Below, in pieces: positions 1 through 12,691 of a stretch of 64,000 nucleotides of DNA. Numbering within the stretch: position 1 is the first letter of the stretch; the number at the start of each line of letters is the position of its first letter. Below the pieces are notes generated by a model. That model was not told the origin of the DNA. It made no database searches and saw only the letters and a program-made list of their open reading frames with translations. Made by a program: the position numbers and the translations under genes. Source of the stretch: Coprinopsis marcescibilis (lineage: Eukaryota; Basidiomycota; Agaricomycetes; Agaricales; Psathyrellaceae); the NCBI GenBank assembly GCA_004369085.1, contig ML210153.1, positions 310,001-374,000 on the forward strand, given 5' to 3'.

Positions 1-680
1 CGGCGTCGAGTGACCGCGAACGGATCGGAGGTGCAGCTGGAACGGAATCGTCGAACTGGGCGGAATCCACGACGATTGCGAGGTGTTCCTTGGTATCCCG
101 GTTATTGTGATATAGATGGAGGAACGCGGGTCCATGCGGTGTCGGTATACGTGTTCGGGCCATACACTTGACTTCGAGCCGAGGTAGCGCCTTGGACGAA
201 GTGCAAGAGTCTGAGACGGTGATAGATTTTGATCGAGTTCTTCCCTCGGAAGCGTTTGGAGATGCAGCCAGGGAAGGACGCCGTTTCTTCGATGGAACGT
301 TGTCAGCCGGTTGGAGAGGCTCTACATCCCGGCGATGCTCATTCTCTTTGCTACCCTCGTCGACGATGCGCTGACGCCTTGGACCCTGGCGGCTGACATA
401 GGCGAGTCGCCTGCGCTCCGGCTTGCCAGAGACATCATCGACCGACTTTCTGGCCCACTCGTCGAGATTTGGGAGGGGTGCAGCGGGGAAAAAGTCATGA
501 TGATAGTGGTTACGGGTGACGTGGGGACCTGAAGCGGCTGCGGCGGCTATGAGAAGAGGGTCGAGGGCGGCATCCCTGCGGGGAATATGGGCCTTGATCG
601 CCTTGCCCGGTGAGGAAGAGGCAGTGAGGACGTCAAGGAGGGCGGTGTCGACGGTGATGTCGAGGGTACAGTGGGCCATG
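1..680 (-). CDS. RIB1: GTP cyclohydrolase II (riboflavin synthesis), 5' part
   Basis: This enzyme opens the ring of GTP, releasing formate and pyrophosphate, as the first committed step of riboflavin synthesis in the cytosol. The frame starts at an ATG whose complement ends at base 680, with MAHCTLDITV, and stays open to the window edge (about 226 codons), so the 3' part is missing. After a variable N-terminal stretch of about 165 residues rich in Ser, Arg and Pro comes ARTRIPTPHGPAFLHLYHNN followed by KEHLAIVV, then IRSRSLDA. These match the start of the GTP cyclohydrolase II domain as known from fungal RIB1 proteins. The zinc-binding cysteines and the catalytic region would lie beyond the edge. 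No intron is seen in this part. The neighbour on the right is divergent. The family call is firm; whether the gene is complete cannot be judged. Confidence 0.88.
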
Positions 681-1203
681 AGAGCGGGAATTCTGTGTAA
701 TGCAGACTGGCGAGGACCATTCGGGTTATTATACATCGCGAACTTGCCTAAATTTCGAGAAAACACCACACATCGGCTTTACTCAGGGCTAATATTCACG
801 TGTCCCTCACACGCCCATATCGGTAGTAATTTCACACGCCCCTATTCTTGCTAATGTCCGGTTCCAGGCTTCCCGTCCGCCTACTAACTGCAGCTTACTG
901 CAGCTGTGGCGCAAAGTAGATTGAATATACACTCTGGATCCGGCCATCCTTTTGCCTATGACCTGGAGCTTCCAGGTAGTGCTGTTACCGGTCTACCCGG
1001 GACTTTGTAGCTGCAGCCCTGATGCGATATGTCACCAGCTTACTGAAACCGCGGAAGAAAATACACTGAGCTTGTCAGCGTTCTGTCATCCTTGCGATGA
1101 CGACCACGACGGCGCCTACCTTGACGAAAAAGGGGCTGTCACCGTTGATGGACCCGCGGATTGGCATATGCATGACTCATTCCGGAATTGTTGCTGACCG
1201 TTG
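681..1203. other. divergent intergenic region
   Basis: The stretch lies between the divergent starts of RIB1 and the coiled-coil gene and presumably carries both promoters. The short open frames inside it have no recognisable product. I see no clear TATA box or RNA gene here. Confidence 0.5.
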
Positions 1204-3387
1204 ATGTCTTCCACTGCGCCAACGCCCGTGTATGTCTTTTACGGTATTCTTTCGCGTTTGCTGACTGTCTATGTTTCTTTCAGAGCAGGAAATGCAACCG
1301 CTAGGCAAGGTGCCTCATATCAGTCACAAGATGCGACTCAGCGCGACCAGGCTGCACGCGTCAAAATCGTCGAAATCCTGTCGCAAACAGCCAACGGATG
1401 TCTGGCAGAGCTCAACTACGATCCCAAGGAGATGGAGAAACTCAAGGCTCGGAACGCGCAGTGGCAATCCGAGAACGTGAAACTTTACGAGGACAACATG
1501 AAATTGAACGACTCTTGCAATGCCATGCGGGCACAGGTGGAACAGCTCACCCAGGCGTACAACCTCACCCAGAGCTTACTGGATCGTCTCAAATTGCCCA
1601 ACAAGGACATATACGTGAATATGCACAACCAGATTGCCAGTCTTCAGTCAGAAAACAGATTTTTGAAGGACAAGGCCGAGAAATTGGAGGAACAACAACC
1701 CGGAAAGCCCACGTATGCAGAGCTCTTCAACCAATACAACAAACTTCTGGCCAATCACCAAGCGCTCATTTCTCTCAACAACCAAATCAAATCGCATTAT
1801 ACACACTTCCAATCTCATTGTGCCCAATGTCCTATCTACATTGCCCAACAACCAGTCACGCAGGCTAGGAGTGGTTCAACGTCTGCTGCGAGTTCGAGGC
1901 CTCCTTCGCGCTCTCAAATATCCTACAATACCAATGTATATCGCGCTGGACCCGATACGAATCAATCTCAGCCGAATGTCGCAACACCTTCTGTGTCATA
2001 TCCCCAGCCAGCGATTCAACAGGGCAACCGGCCTGTCTTGGGACCACCGCCGCAAGCATCGTCTCAATCTCAAGTAAGTTTCGCATCCACCATGGCAACG
2101 CATCGCGAAAGTTGACCAAATTTCCGTTAGCCTGCACCAGCGCACCAAATCTACCGGCAGGTCAGTTTTTATCCAAAGTTCCCCAAGTAGACGTGTATAA
2201 ACCCTCTATCTTTCTAGTTGGAACCCAGCCCATTCGCCCAACCGTTCCCGACACAGGCAGTCGCGTCGGGCCCCCAAGCATCTAACCGAGCATCGTTCTC
2301 GGGTGCACCGTCAATTCAGTACCATAATCAAACCCACGTTGCGCAACCACCAGGGCCATCACAACCGTTTTGGAACACTAATGCAGGACCGAGAAGCAGT
2401 CAACAAAACACGCCCACAATCACTCATGTCCAAAGCACAGGGCATACGACAACAGCGATAGCTAACACAGTATCTACACCCTCGGCAATTCTTTCAAGCC
2501 AAACGCATCACGCGCCTTCATCTCATGCAAACCAGAATGGAATCATAAGCCGTCCGCAGAGTGACCTTGCAGCTCTCGCGTCACACCCCGTACACAACGT
2601 AACCCCACCAATTAGACCCCAATCTTATTCTGCACCGTTGGCTTCAACATCCGCCCTCCCTTCCATAAGTGATCCAAAGCTACCGAATCGAAACCTTGCA
2701 TCGCCTGTATCTACACCATCTCTGGCACCCCAAGCCCAATCCCCATCCGAGCAGAATATTCTCGTTCCTTCACTCTCCAGGAAGCCCAGCCCGCTAGTTG
2801 CAAATGAAATAGGCGCCTCTTCTCCGCCTGCTGCAGCTGACCCGCCCCCTTCTACACTCCCCAGCGTTCAGACCATCAAGCGTCCGCTCTCCGCTTCTCA
2901 AGACAATGGCACGCCGGTTCCCGACAAGAAACCTAGGCTGGATGTCGAAATTAATACACAGCATATCACTCCTGATTTACAGCCTACACTAGCCCAACCA
3001 GATACCCAACCAGTTGCTCAAAGTGCAGATGTTGTGATGGGAGAGGTTAAAGGGGAACAACCACAAGGCACGGTTGACAACGAAGACGATGAGGAGGAGG
3101 AGGAAGTACCGGTAGGTCCCGATGGGCTACGGCTGGCAGAAGACATTGTCAAGGACTTGTTTGAAGACAAGGACGATGGCAACGGCAAGATATGCGTCCT
3201 TTGCAAGTGCGCCGTTTCTTTCTGTTTGAATTGGAGTCAACTTGCTGATTGGATTTGCAGGCCGCGGGTTCAGGGAGGGTATATACCTGAAAGAGTCTAC
3301 GTCAACGCATCTGTGGACGAGCTGGCTACTCATTGCGAGGTGGAACATCATCCAATTTGGTACGAGCTTCGACATCTGGAGGCCTAA
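1204..3387 (+). CDS. coiled-coil protein with C-terminal zinc-finger-like motif, function unknown
   Basis: Not recognised as a named gene. I read five exons: 1204-1229, 1284-2073, 2131-2160, 2218-3206 and 3261-3387. The ATG at 1204 gives MSSTAPTPV before the first intron. Residues of about 30 to 190 are rich in Lys, Glu, Leu and Asn and look like a coiled coil, ending in HCAQCPI. A long Ser/Pro/Gln/Thr-rich disordered middle follows, with a basic run (KKPRLD) that could be a nuclear signal and an acidic run of Asp/Glu. The C-terminus carries CVLC and then THCEVEHH, which fits a C2H2-type zinc finger once the last 54-base intron is removed. Layout suggests a nuclear protein, perhaps in transcription or chromatin; that is inference. 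Two of its introns (1230-1283 and 3207-3260) are 54 bases and stop-free, so retention would only insert residues. Confidence 0.72.
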
Positions 3388-3561
3388 TTACTCCGCCAAA
3401 CTTTATCATTCGTCCTTCTCATCGCCGTTCTCGGCAACTCTTGCACTGCTACCTGCACATTTCTCGGACCATATTGCACGTACATACGCCTCGAACCTCA
3501 ACATCTCAATCAAAGGACATACGTCGTTTACGTTTACGTATATACAAATACAAGCAATCAT

Positions 3562-6500
3562 TCATCCGCACTTGCTATGCTTTGGCGTGATCGTTTCAGC
3601 GAGTTGGTTCAGCAGCAAGGTCAAGCGGAAGGCTTCGTATTGGATTTCTGCAGAATCTAAGTTGTCCGTGACTGCTTCGGTAAGGGCGGGGAAGGTGGTG
3701 GCTCCATAACCTAAAAGAAAAATGTAAGCCTTTGGACTCGGAGCCGATGCACACACTATCAGCGTACCTAACCACTTTCCGGGAGCGACTCCAAGATGCT
3801 TGTACCACTCGCGATCTCGTATTCCATCCTTTGCGATGAACCCACGCTCAAATGCAACGAGCTGCTTGTTAACCCGCACAATGCGCCTCGCGGCTTGAAT
3901 TAGTTTGAAGATAGGGGGAATGTGATAACCCGCAGTAGCAACCGCGTTATCATCGGCTTCGAGACTGGCAAGTCCGAGTAGGTGTTCGGGAGTCAACGAC
4001 TCGAGATAGGCTTGACTATCACCGAGACCGAAGATTTGACGTGCTTGGCTGACGATGCGCTGCCAGAATCGACGAGCTGGACCTTTGCATGTGGCGTGCA
4101 AACCCTTCGGTTTCGGTAGTTTGTCCAAAAGCTCTCTAAATTTGCGCTCGGCTTCCTCTTTTTCGACGTCCAAGCTGAAGCTTGCTTCTTGCACGCGTTT
4201 AATGGACGCTTCCAATGCCGTGAAGTTTGATGATAATTTAGAGGCTGCTGCCAGGCCCTTGACCCTTTGACATTAAGTCAGTAAAAGTTGTTAATGCGCT
4301 CAACGTGGCCCTTACTTTTCCAGATAGTCGTCCAATTCCAGAGCGTATTGTGTGGTGTTCAGAGGCAAAACAATGGCGTCAATCAGCCTCAGTCCCAGTA
4401 AGCCGAGGTGCTTCGCAACTGCGACCTAACACGAGGGCTTCGTGAATGTTATGGGAAAGCAAGGGTTCAAAGAACCTACATGCTTTTCAAACGATGGGTC
4501 TGCAAAGACCTCTTGCCACCTCTGTGTGTCGTAAACGGAGTGGTAATGATATACAGCGTCAGTGTTGGTGTATCCAAAGCCTTCATCAGAACTTGCAATC
4601 TTGAGCGGTAAATTCAGCCCTCTGTTCCAGGAAGATAAGATAATGGCGTACTCCGATGCGTTGTAAAAAGACTGTAAAATCGCTCCCGCTTCCCAATGGT
4701 GATATACCAGTCTTGATGGCCTTGCGTGCTATGTCATCCTGTTCGTACTGCACTTTGAAATCCAGATCAATTATCGAAGCAGTGCTGTTGCCCGGTCCTT
4801 TGAAAGGCCCAATATCTTCTCGAGCATCCCAGAGTGTCTTTCCCGACTTGTTTGGGTGAGGGATATCCAATGCCGTCTTGTGGATCAAATGTGCGAGAGA
4901 CGGTGAGCCAGCGACGTTCCATCGAGAACCAGAAACAGACACATCGACGTTGAGATAAGCAACGACGTGCCCTGAGATCCACTTCTCAAAATCTTCGCCC
5001 CATTCAGTGCTGCCAACAAGGCCGTACTAACCGATGTCAATGAGTCAGTAAAAGATACATCATTAGCTGTGGTCACATACTTCTTCTCCGTCCCAGCTAG
5101 CAATTACAACTACAAGAAAGTTGTTAGTGGTATTATTCTGCTTAGATTTTGAGAAACATACTCGTCCTAAGAGGCTTCCACCCTTTCTTCAGAAGTTCCC
5201 CAAAGCCCCGAACAATCTCTCGCAACGAAACCGTCCCGCTGGTCGGGTCAGCCGCGCCCAGCACCCAGGCTGTGGGTTCCCGCTTAGCCAAAATATTCGC
5301 TTTATACGTTAACAATTCTCACCGTCCCTGTGGCAGCCAATGAGAACGACTTCATCATGAATATGCCCGGGAATTGAAGCCATGGTGTTCCATATAGGGG
5401 TCACCTTGTTGTCCACTGCCGTTTCGTTCAGTATAGTGAGAGTGAGATGAGTCGTTAGCTCTTCGCACCATGATTGACAATCTTGATCTTCCTTTGGCTT
5501 AGTTGACCATTCAACTGCCGACCATCATGGACATTGCTTCCAAGCTCTTTCAGTAAAACGTGAGCGTTATTCCACGAAATGGGCAAGCTGGGGATCGTTG
5601 GAACGTTAGCCGGCTCCTGACGCTCCGCATCTTTGTACGACGGATATCCTGGCGTTGTTGGATCTCCAGGGTAAATGGATAGGTATTGGACACTTCCCCG
5701 TTGAACCGATGTGGGATTTCTGGCAGGTCCCAGAGGGTATGGGAGGTACCCATTGTTCTCAGTGACGTAGCCATCGTCTCGGGGGTCAGAGTAAATGAGG
5801 ACGCCGCTAGCACCTAGTTCTGCAGCGCCTTTGATCTGTACGACTCATTAGAATGTGGGAGTTGTGGCGGAGCCGACAGGTATACCTTTAGGCCTCTAAA
5901 GATTCCCCCGTAACGCGTAAGAACAATCTTGTCCGTAAAATTGACTCCCTTTGCGAGAAGCACTTTGTAATCCTGTTGGCGAAGTCAAGGTTGGTACTGT
6001 GCAGAGCTAACGGAATCGTACTTACATCTTGGGTCCCATAGTTTGCATAAACTAGCTGCCCAGTAGCGGTCCCATCAAAGCTTAGCCCATGCCAGGTAGG
6101 AACGGCATCTTTGTACTTCCCAGCGTCTTCGTCAAGGATATTCCCGTCTTCTACGAGATCGGCTTCCCAGGCAACATTGCCGTCTGTGTCAAGTATCTCA
6201 AGCTGTCGGTCCAGAGGGGTGTTCAGCACTGGGAAATAAGTGTCTATCCAAGCGGTTGGTCGCTTTGGAGGCCCGAACCTCCTGGTCGTGCCAATCGTTG
6301 CCCATCTCGATTGGCGGGTACCGGCCTCGAAGATAGGCTGCTCTGTTGGAGGTGGGATGCCAAGCTCGTCTTGGAACAACTTCAATATAGCTTGGGCGTC
6401 CTCAAAGTCTTCAGAGGAGCCTGCGAGATGCGGATGAGTCGCATACTCGCGTGAAGCTTCGAGGGCGCTTTCCGCGTTCGGAACGGTTCTGGAGAGCGGT

Positions 6501-6763
6501 AGATGGTGAGTACGAAATTCAGCAGTAAGGCCGGACATCACCCACAGGAAGATACCTTCTGCCTCCTCTGGACTTATTCTAGGACCAGAGGGCGGGGGTC
6601 GAGAATGATTCCTGAGGGTGTATTGGCTTGGTCCGTGACTGAGCCAGACCAAACCTGTTGCAAGGACAATTCCTAGCGCGCCAAAATGTTTCCATCGTCT
6701 TGATTTCTGCGACTTTCTACCTACTACAGGCAGGGGAATTCCGTCCTTGGTGCACTTGGACAT
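3562..6763 (-). CDS. M28 family zinc metallopeptidase, glutamate carboxypeptidase II (PSMA)-like, copy A
   Basis: This is a type II membrane exopeptidase of the M28B group (PSMA, yeast Vps70 and Tre relatives), expected to cut C-terminal residues with two zinc ions on the lumenal or outer face. The start at 6763 gives MSKCTKDGIP, and a hydrophobic segment follows at about residues 28 to 42. A 57-base intron (6489-6545) then joins to the peptidase region with IDTYFPVLNTPLDR, and VYANYGTQD in the PA domain. The catalytic set is visible after splicing: GCHRDAWVLGAADPTSG, ASWDGEEYGLVGSTEWGEDF, AYLNVD and the HYHSVFD-type histidine. The C-terminal dimerisation domain ends REWYKHLGVAPGKWLGYG and then HSKCG-stop. 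The gene is interrupted by many small introns. It lies head to head with a paralogue at 6970. Substrate is not known. Confidence 0.85.
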
Positions 6764-6969
6764 TGGTAAGAACGAAGATTCAGATTCGATGTCGCCATTA
6801 CGCAGTGCCGTGGTTCGTAACTTATAGTGGCGGTTGTGGCGAAATGGAAGCTCTGTTCGGAAGGCCCAGACATGGCATCACTCAAATCAAAATGTGTCAC
6901 GGACTCAGTAATATATACTCAAGTCGTGACGCTGCCCCAGTTTCGTTCGGGTGCCCTTCTCTCGACGTC
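6764..6969. promoter_or_regulatory. shared promoter of the two divergent M28 peptidase genes
   Basis: Only 206 bases separate the start codons of the two paralogues, so both promoters and 5' leaders must lie here or run into each other. A TATATA-like run sits at about 6911-6916, properly placed for the plus-strand gene. This is inference from spacing; no transcript data are available. Confidence 0.5.
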
Positions 6970-9900
6970 ATGAAAGGTAACATCGGCCTAGCGGAGCCCA
7001 AGCAGCAAGGGTCCAAACGGAGGGCCTTTGTCTTGCTCATCATGCCGGTGCTAGCATTGCAAGCTTTATACTATTACTACAGTCACCGGCGTTGGTTCGG
7101 GATCGAGTGCGGGTCTGCACTTAAACCGAAGGATTGGGACGTTGAAACAGCCTTTCTGTAAGGTTTCGTAGAATTTCTACCGGGTTTACCCTGACTTCGT
7201 TGCCTAGAGCTATTCCAGACGAGGAAAGCGCCATAAGGGCCTCGCGACTATACGCAACGCGCCCCCACCTGGCTGGTTCCACAGGAGATCTGGAAACCGC
7301 CAAAGAATTCCTCCATCTTCTACAACGGGAGCTGGGAATTCCCCAATCCTCTGAACCTATCTATTCTGCAGGCTCGCATGCTTCTCGCGATGCCACGCTA
7401 TCCATTACAGCCAGCAAACCCAAGTCGCAAAAGCCTCGGGCATGGATAGACACATACTACCCGGTCATGAACACGCCTCTAGATCGTTATGTCCAAGTTG
7501 TCGACGAGGATGATACTGTTCTCCTCGACCTTGACCTTGCCGAGATTGCCGATGACACTGACCCAGACGCGGCAAAATATAGCAACGCTGTCCCTCCTTT
7601 TCATGGACTAAGTCCATCCGGGAATGTGACTGGGAAAGCTTTCGATGGCGGTCACTGCACGAAGAAAGTAAGTGCAGTGCCAGCTCCAATTGAATATATC
7701 TGACCCTAGTTGCAGGAATTCGATCAATTCTCTTCCAAGGGTCTGTCACTGGAAGGTACTGTTGTCCTTTGCAAGTATGGAATGAACTTCCGTGGTCTCA
7801 AGGTTAGCCAGCAATGAAGTTACTTTCACTCTATTCAACATCTTCCTCAGGTCAAGGCAGCGCAGGAAGCCGGCGCAGTTGGAGTATTAATCTATTCGGA
7901 CCTGAACGATGACGGTACTGTCACAGAGAAGAACGGTTACCTACCGTATGGCTCATCTTGTGCGCTGTAGTGTTGTATAGCTGAGCTCTCCACCAGGTAC
8001 CCACATGGTCCAGCAAGAAATCCTACCTCCGTTCAAAGAGGCAGTGTGCAATTCATCAGCAAGTATCCAGGTGATCCTACAACGCCTGGATACCCTTCGT
8101 ACGAAAACAGCACCCGAACCGAAGGTTCCAGCATCCCTTCGATTCCAAGTTTGCCGCTTTCATGGGCGAATGCTCAATTGCTACTCAGGACCTTGTCTGA
8201 TGGGGACCAACTAGCGGGGAAATCCATCAGGCTTGTCAATAATGGTGCGAAAGCCACTACGGGTTATTATTGTTAACAACTAATATGTACTTTAGTGGAC
8301 ACTAAGGTCATTCCAATCTGGAATACAATGGGTGTCATTCCAGGACATATCAGAAACGAAGTAGTTGTGATTGGCAATCATCGCGATGGTACGTCGTTCC
8401 TTTAGCAAATTTGTACTTGTCCATGCCTGACCAATTGAATTTAGCTTGGGTGTGTACTAGTGTGTGTTTACGAACTGCAGAGCTGATTTCTCGCCGCCAT
8501 TCAAGGTTCTTGGAGCAACCGACCCGAGTAGCGGCACCGTTTCTGTCCATGAAGTCATTCGAGGCTTTGGACACCTCTTGCGACAAGGATGGAAGCCACT
8601 TCGAACCATTGTGATTGCTAGCTGGGATGCTGAGGAAGTGAATAGGCTTTCATAATCTGACAAAACGTATCTGACCGACCTCCTTGCGATAGTATGGACT
8701 TATCGGCAGCACAGAGTGGGGAGAAGATTTCCCAGATTGGGTCAACGCTCACGTTGTTGCATATCTTAACCTAGGTAGATCTGCTGTCTATCCTCTACCG
8801 ACGACCTTCAACTAAATGGATTTTTTCTAAACATAGATTCATCATCTGCAGGGTCACGTTTACGTCCTGCAGGATCTCCATTACTGGCACATCTCATTCG
8901 TGATACTGCAACACGGATCCGGCATCCGACCGACGCCAATCGTACACTTTGGGATGCCAGGCTCGACAACGGTAGGCTCTTTGGGAATCTAGGGCACGGA
9001 AAGACACTAGCAGACATCGGCGACACAAATACCGCACTAGTTTCTTCAATTGGTGTAAATCCTCTTGGTTCCGGGAGTGACTACACTGTGTTCTTACAGC
9101 ACCTTGGGGTGATAGTTCCGTTACTCAACTCAAGTGCTGCTGACTGACAATTACCCGCCCAGGTGGCAAGTACGAATGGAGGCTTTTCCTCCACGCTTCA
9201 CGATCCTGTATACCATTATCATTCAGTCTTTGACTCTGAACGTTGGCAAGAAAAATATGGAGATCCAGGATTTCATCGACATGTAAGCACACTTCATGTT
9301 ACAGTCTGGCTGTTTGCCCACTGATCATCTAACCAGGTTGCGATCGCCAAACACATTGGACTGCAAGCACTTCGAATATCTGATTCTTTGATTCTTCCTT
9401 TCAATGCAACACACTACGCCAATGAGCTTGGCATATATCTAGACAAGTGAGCTGTCTTTCTACGCTTCGCCTTTCAGATTAGTCTAATTTGTTTGTCAGT
9501 GTCAAGGGCCTTGCTTTGGATGCCTCACTAGACCTCTCCTTCGACGACCTTAAGCAGTCCATTTCGGCCTTATACAATGCTTCAATAGCCTTGGATCATA
9601 ACGGTAGCCGAGCAGAGAAAAAGTTACGCAAGCTGTTGAAGAAATGGAAGGAGCAGAGAAATCTTCTCCACGATGAATGCTTCGACGATGGTGTACTACC
9701 TTCGACGGCTTCAGAAGCATTCGTGTTCGCCATCATGAGCGAACGCACTTGCTCAGACAGTCCACATAGTTTCCCTTTCAAGAAACTAATGAAAATTGTG
9801 GCAAAGATACAGAAAATTAACCGAAAACTCATTGCCTTTGAACGTGGCTTCATTTCGAAGGATGGTATCAAAGACAGAGAGTGGTATAAACACTTGGGCG

Positions 9901-10108
9901 TTGCACCTGGTAAATGGCTAGGTAAGTGGTCAGGAATTTTAGTTCTTTAGAACCGGTCTGACGTGCTTCTATACCAGGGTACGGCGCGACGACATTCCCT
10001 GCACTGACTGAAGCTATCACACTGGAAAGAAACGAGACGCTTGCCAAGCTTGAGGCGTCTAGGCTGCGGGAGCTGTTGGACGGATTGACAAGTGTGATCG
10101 CAGATTGA
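6970..10108 (+). CDS. M28 family zinc metallopeptidase, glutamate carboxypeptidase II (PSMA)-like, copy B
   Basis: Paralogue of the divergent neighbour, with the same domain order: a short cytosolic N-terminus, one membrane helix (AFVLLIMPVLALQALYYYY), then PA, M28 peptidase and dimerisation domains. The start at 6970 gives MKGNIGLAEP. The first intron is 7158-7207, in the same place and phase as in copy A. Metal and catalytic residues are present: VVVIGNHRD (about 8380) joined to AWVLGATDPSSG, ASWDAEEYGLIGSTEWGEDF (about 8620-8720), AYLNLD, LGSGSDYTVF and YHYHSVFDSERW (about 9210). The C-terminus ends LDGLTSVIAD before the TGA at 10106. The PA-domain YANYG of copy A is replaced by FDGGH, the clearest difference seen. 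Both copies look intact, so duplication followed by divergence of substrate is possible. Confidence 0.86.
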
Positions 10109-10360
10109 TGTAAAGGAAAGTTTAAGCATGTAGTAATACCATACAGATACCATACTATATCCAATCTTATTGTCTGTAAATGTCGTCTTCACCACTGTTC
10201 CTGGAATTGCGACATAGGAGAGGCGGATAGGTGCAGAATATAGCCACATGACGTGAATTCTCCGTTGACACGTTGATCCTTTGGAATACTTGCCACGGTT
10301 TCCCATGAATATCTTCTCGCCGCCATTTCTTGCATATGTTGTCCTTCCCCTCGTAACACC

Positions 10361-12498
10361 ATGGTGGACCAGAAAGCTCTACAGGCCCTGGTAACGAAAA
10401 ATGCACTTATTGTTGCACTTTTGCTGCCCCTGTCGCTGACCGTCTTTGCCTACGAGCGCTCTCTCGTTCCGCTCTTTGGATCAGGCCCGACAAACCACTT
10501 CTTGAACATCTTCATCGCTGCCGGTGCAACGCTTGCAGCTCTCAACCCTAAACCAATCGCCCCCGCACAGAACTGGCTTATCATTGCGCTACTGCTTACG
10601 GCCGCACCGAATGCCAATTACTGGGTCGCTGTATTAGCCGGAAGGAGCGGGAAGGTAGTTCAAGCTACTGCTATTACCCATGCAACAGTTCTCCTACCGA
10701 TAGTGGCTGCGTTCTCGCTGTCCATTGCGACTCCTCCCACCACTGTGAGTCCTTCATTTTTCAGGTAACCCCAGAAAGCTGATTGTTGGTGGGCAGGGCG
10801 GTGATAGCGGTCCCCCGCCTCGCGTTTCACAGCGCATGTCCCGGGCCATTTTGGCGTTTCTCGTTTCCTCTGGGCTAGCTAGAGGCTTCTGGCCGAAATT
10901 TACAGTCCTGAATAACATTTCAGAGAGCAAAATAGTATGTGTTCTTCATATTCGCGTTGACCAAGGTTCTGAGACTCTCAGTACCTCGGCATGGCTGGCG
11001 TATTTTATCTGGCGTGCATCTTCACGACACCCTCCAAACAACCCGTGGGCCCAGCACCATCGAAACAGAAAGCCAAGAAGGACAAGAGAACTACCTCGAC
11101 CCCATCACCACGACGACTCGCAATTGCAGCAGTGTTTACCGTCTTTTGGGGCTTCACATATCGCTACCTCGAGAACCGGGTTCTCCCCCACCCGCTACCC
11201 GAATCTTACACGTCGCGCGATGGTTCTTTCCGAGTTCTTTCCGCGGCTCAATCAGTGACCGGCTTGATCACTGTTGTCGATTGGTTGCCCCCTCGTCCTG
11301 GGAAAAAGCAGGAGGAAAATGAAAATGCTATGCACTCTGCGCGGTATCTGCGTGCATCTCATTCGATACTGGGGGGTGTATGGACTCATCAAAAAGTCAT
11401 GCTATTGGAGCCCGACCACCGCCCATTGATTGACTCGTCGGGAACGCCACTCGGTGACTCTATCTATGCGACATTCGTGTTGCAGGAGGCCGTACGGTTA
11501 GTTAACAACACCCTGAAAGGAAAGGAAGGAAAGCTTGACAATGCCCTTGTGATGTATGTCACTTCTTCGCTCCTCAAACTATCTTTAATATCATGCGCAG
11601 TGGTCTGGGAATCGGGACATCCGCAACCTCACTGATGCGACACGGAGTTTCCACCACGATTGTCGAAATAGATCCAGAGGTTTATAAAGCTGCCAGAAAG
11701 TGGTTTGCCCTACCCAAGCCAGACGACGACAAAGTATTCATTGAGGACGCACGCCAGTGGGTGGAGAAGCGCCAAGACTGTGCTACAACGGGCCAATGCA
11801 CGCGGTATGACACCGTCATTCACGATTGCTTCTCAGGTGGAGGTGTACCAGAACACCTGTTCACAACAGAATTTTGGACGGGGTTAAAGAATGTTTTGGA
11901 GCCTGAGGGTGTCTTGGTTGTGGTATGTTTAATTTCATGCTGGAAACATATGACCATACTAAGTCAAGCTCGTTCAGAATTACGCAGGAATTGTCGATTC
12001 AGAATCTACCAGGCTAGTCGTCAACACGCTATTGAAGACGTTTAAGCAATGCCGGGGTTTCCACGACTTCTTCGAGGATTTCTCGGAAGAAAGATTCAGC
12101 ACAGAATTCATCAACATGGTATAGTCCAGCTCTTCCCATGAGCTGACGCACCGTATTGACACGTTGGCACCAGGTCTTGTTCTGCACCAACTCGAAAAAA
12201 CGACTTTCATTCCGCAAAGCAATACAAGCCGACTTTCTCGGATCTCCTCTGCGCCGCCATGTCCTTGATAGCCTGGACACCCGCGAAGTAGACCTCACCC
12301 GCCTCAAGGATAATAGCGACAAGTACGTCCTAACAGATAAGTACAATCCTTTGGGCAAACTGCAGGCAGAACAAGGTGCCCACCATTGGGAAGGTGCGTT
12401 GCCACTTGGTTGGCTATGTGTGGCTTGGTCTCATCAGTATTATAACCCTTCCAGTCATGCGACAGGTTCTACCCGACTCTCACTGGGAAACATTCTAA
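10361..12498 (+). CDS. membrane-anchored spermidine synthase-like (PABS domain) protein
   Basis: The N-terminal part of about 220 residues holds several hydrophobic helices (for example NALIVALLLPLSLTVFAY and RRLAIAAVFTVFWGFTY). The C-terminal part is a Rossmann-fold polyamine-synthase-like domain: SVTGLITVVDWLP, then YLRASHSILGGVW, the SAM-binding ALVIGLGIGTSATSLMRHG and TIVEIDPEVYKAARKWF. At the position where true aminopropyltransferases keep their catalytic aspartates the protein reads YDTVIHDCFSGG, so it is unlikely to be an ordinary spermidine synthase. Introns were placed after PPTT, at 10935-10981, after ALV, and near the end; the last exon reads MRQVLPDSHWETF-stop at 12498. Fungal proteins of this layout are usually annotated as SAM-dependent methyltransferase or spermine/spermidine synthase. 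The reaction is unknown. Confidence 0.78.
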
Positions 12499-12691
12499 AC
12501 ATCATACTTTTAACCACATTGTTCGAGAAGAGACTATATAACAGAGCTATCCAAAATGTCTTAAGGAGATAACCGAGATTCCAGAAGTAGCCCAAAGTGT
12601 TCAATGTCTGTCCAGGTAAGAGTAAACGGTCCGGAATCAAAAAGTACATGCAAGGTCCAGAAAAAGAAAGACCGATAAAAACTTGAAACCC

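Noticed and set aside
952..1197. 81-codon plus frame upstream of the coiled-coil gene
   Set aside because: No recognisable sequence, no splice link to the next exon in frame, and it lies in the likely promoter.
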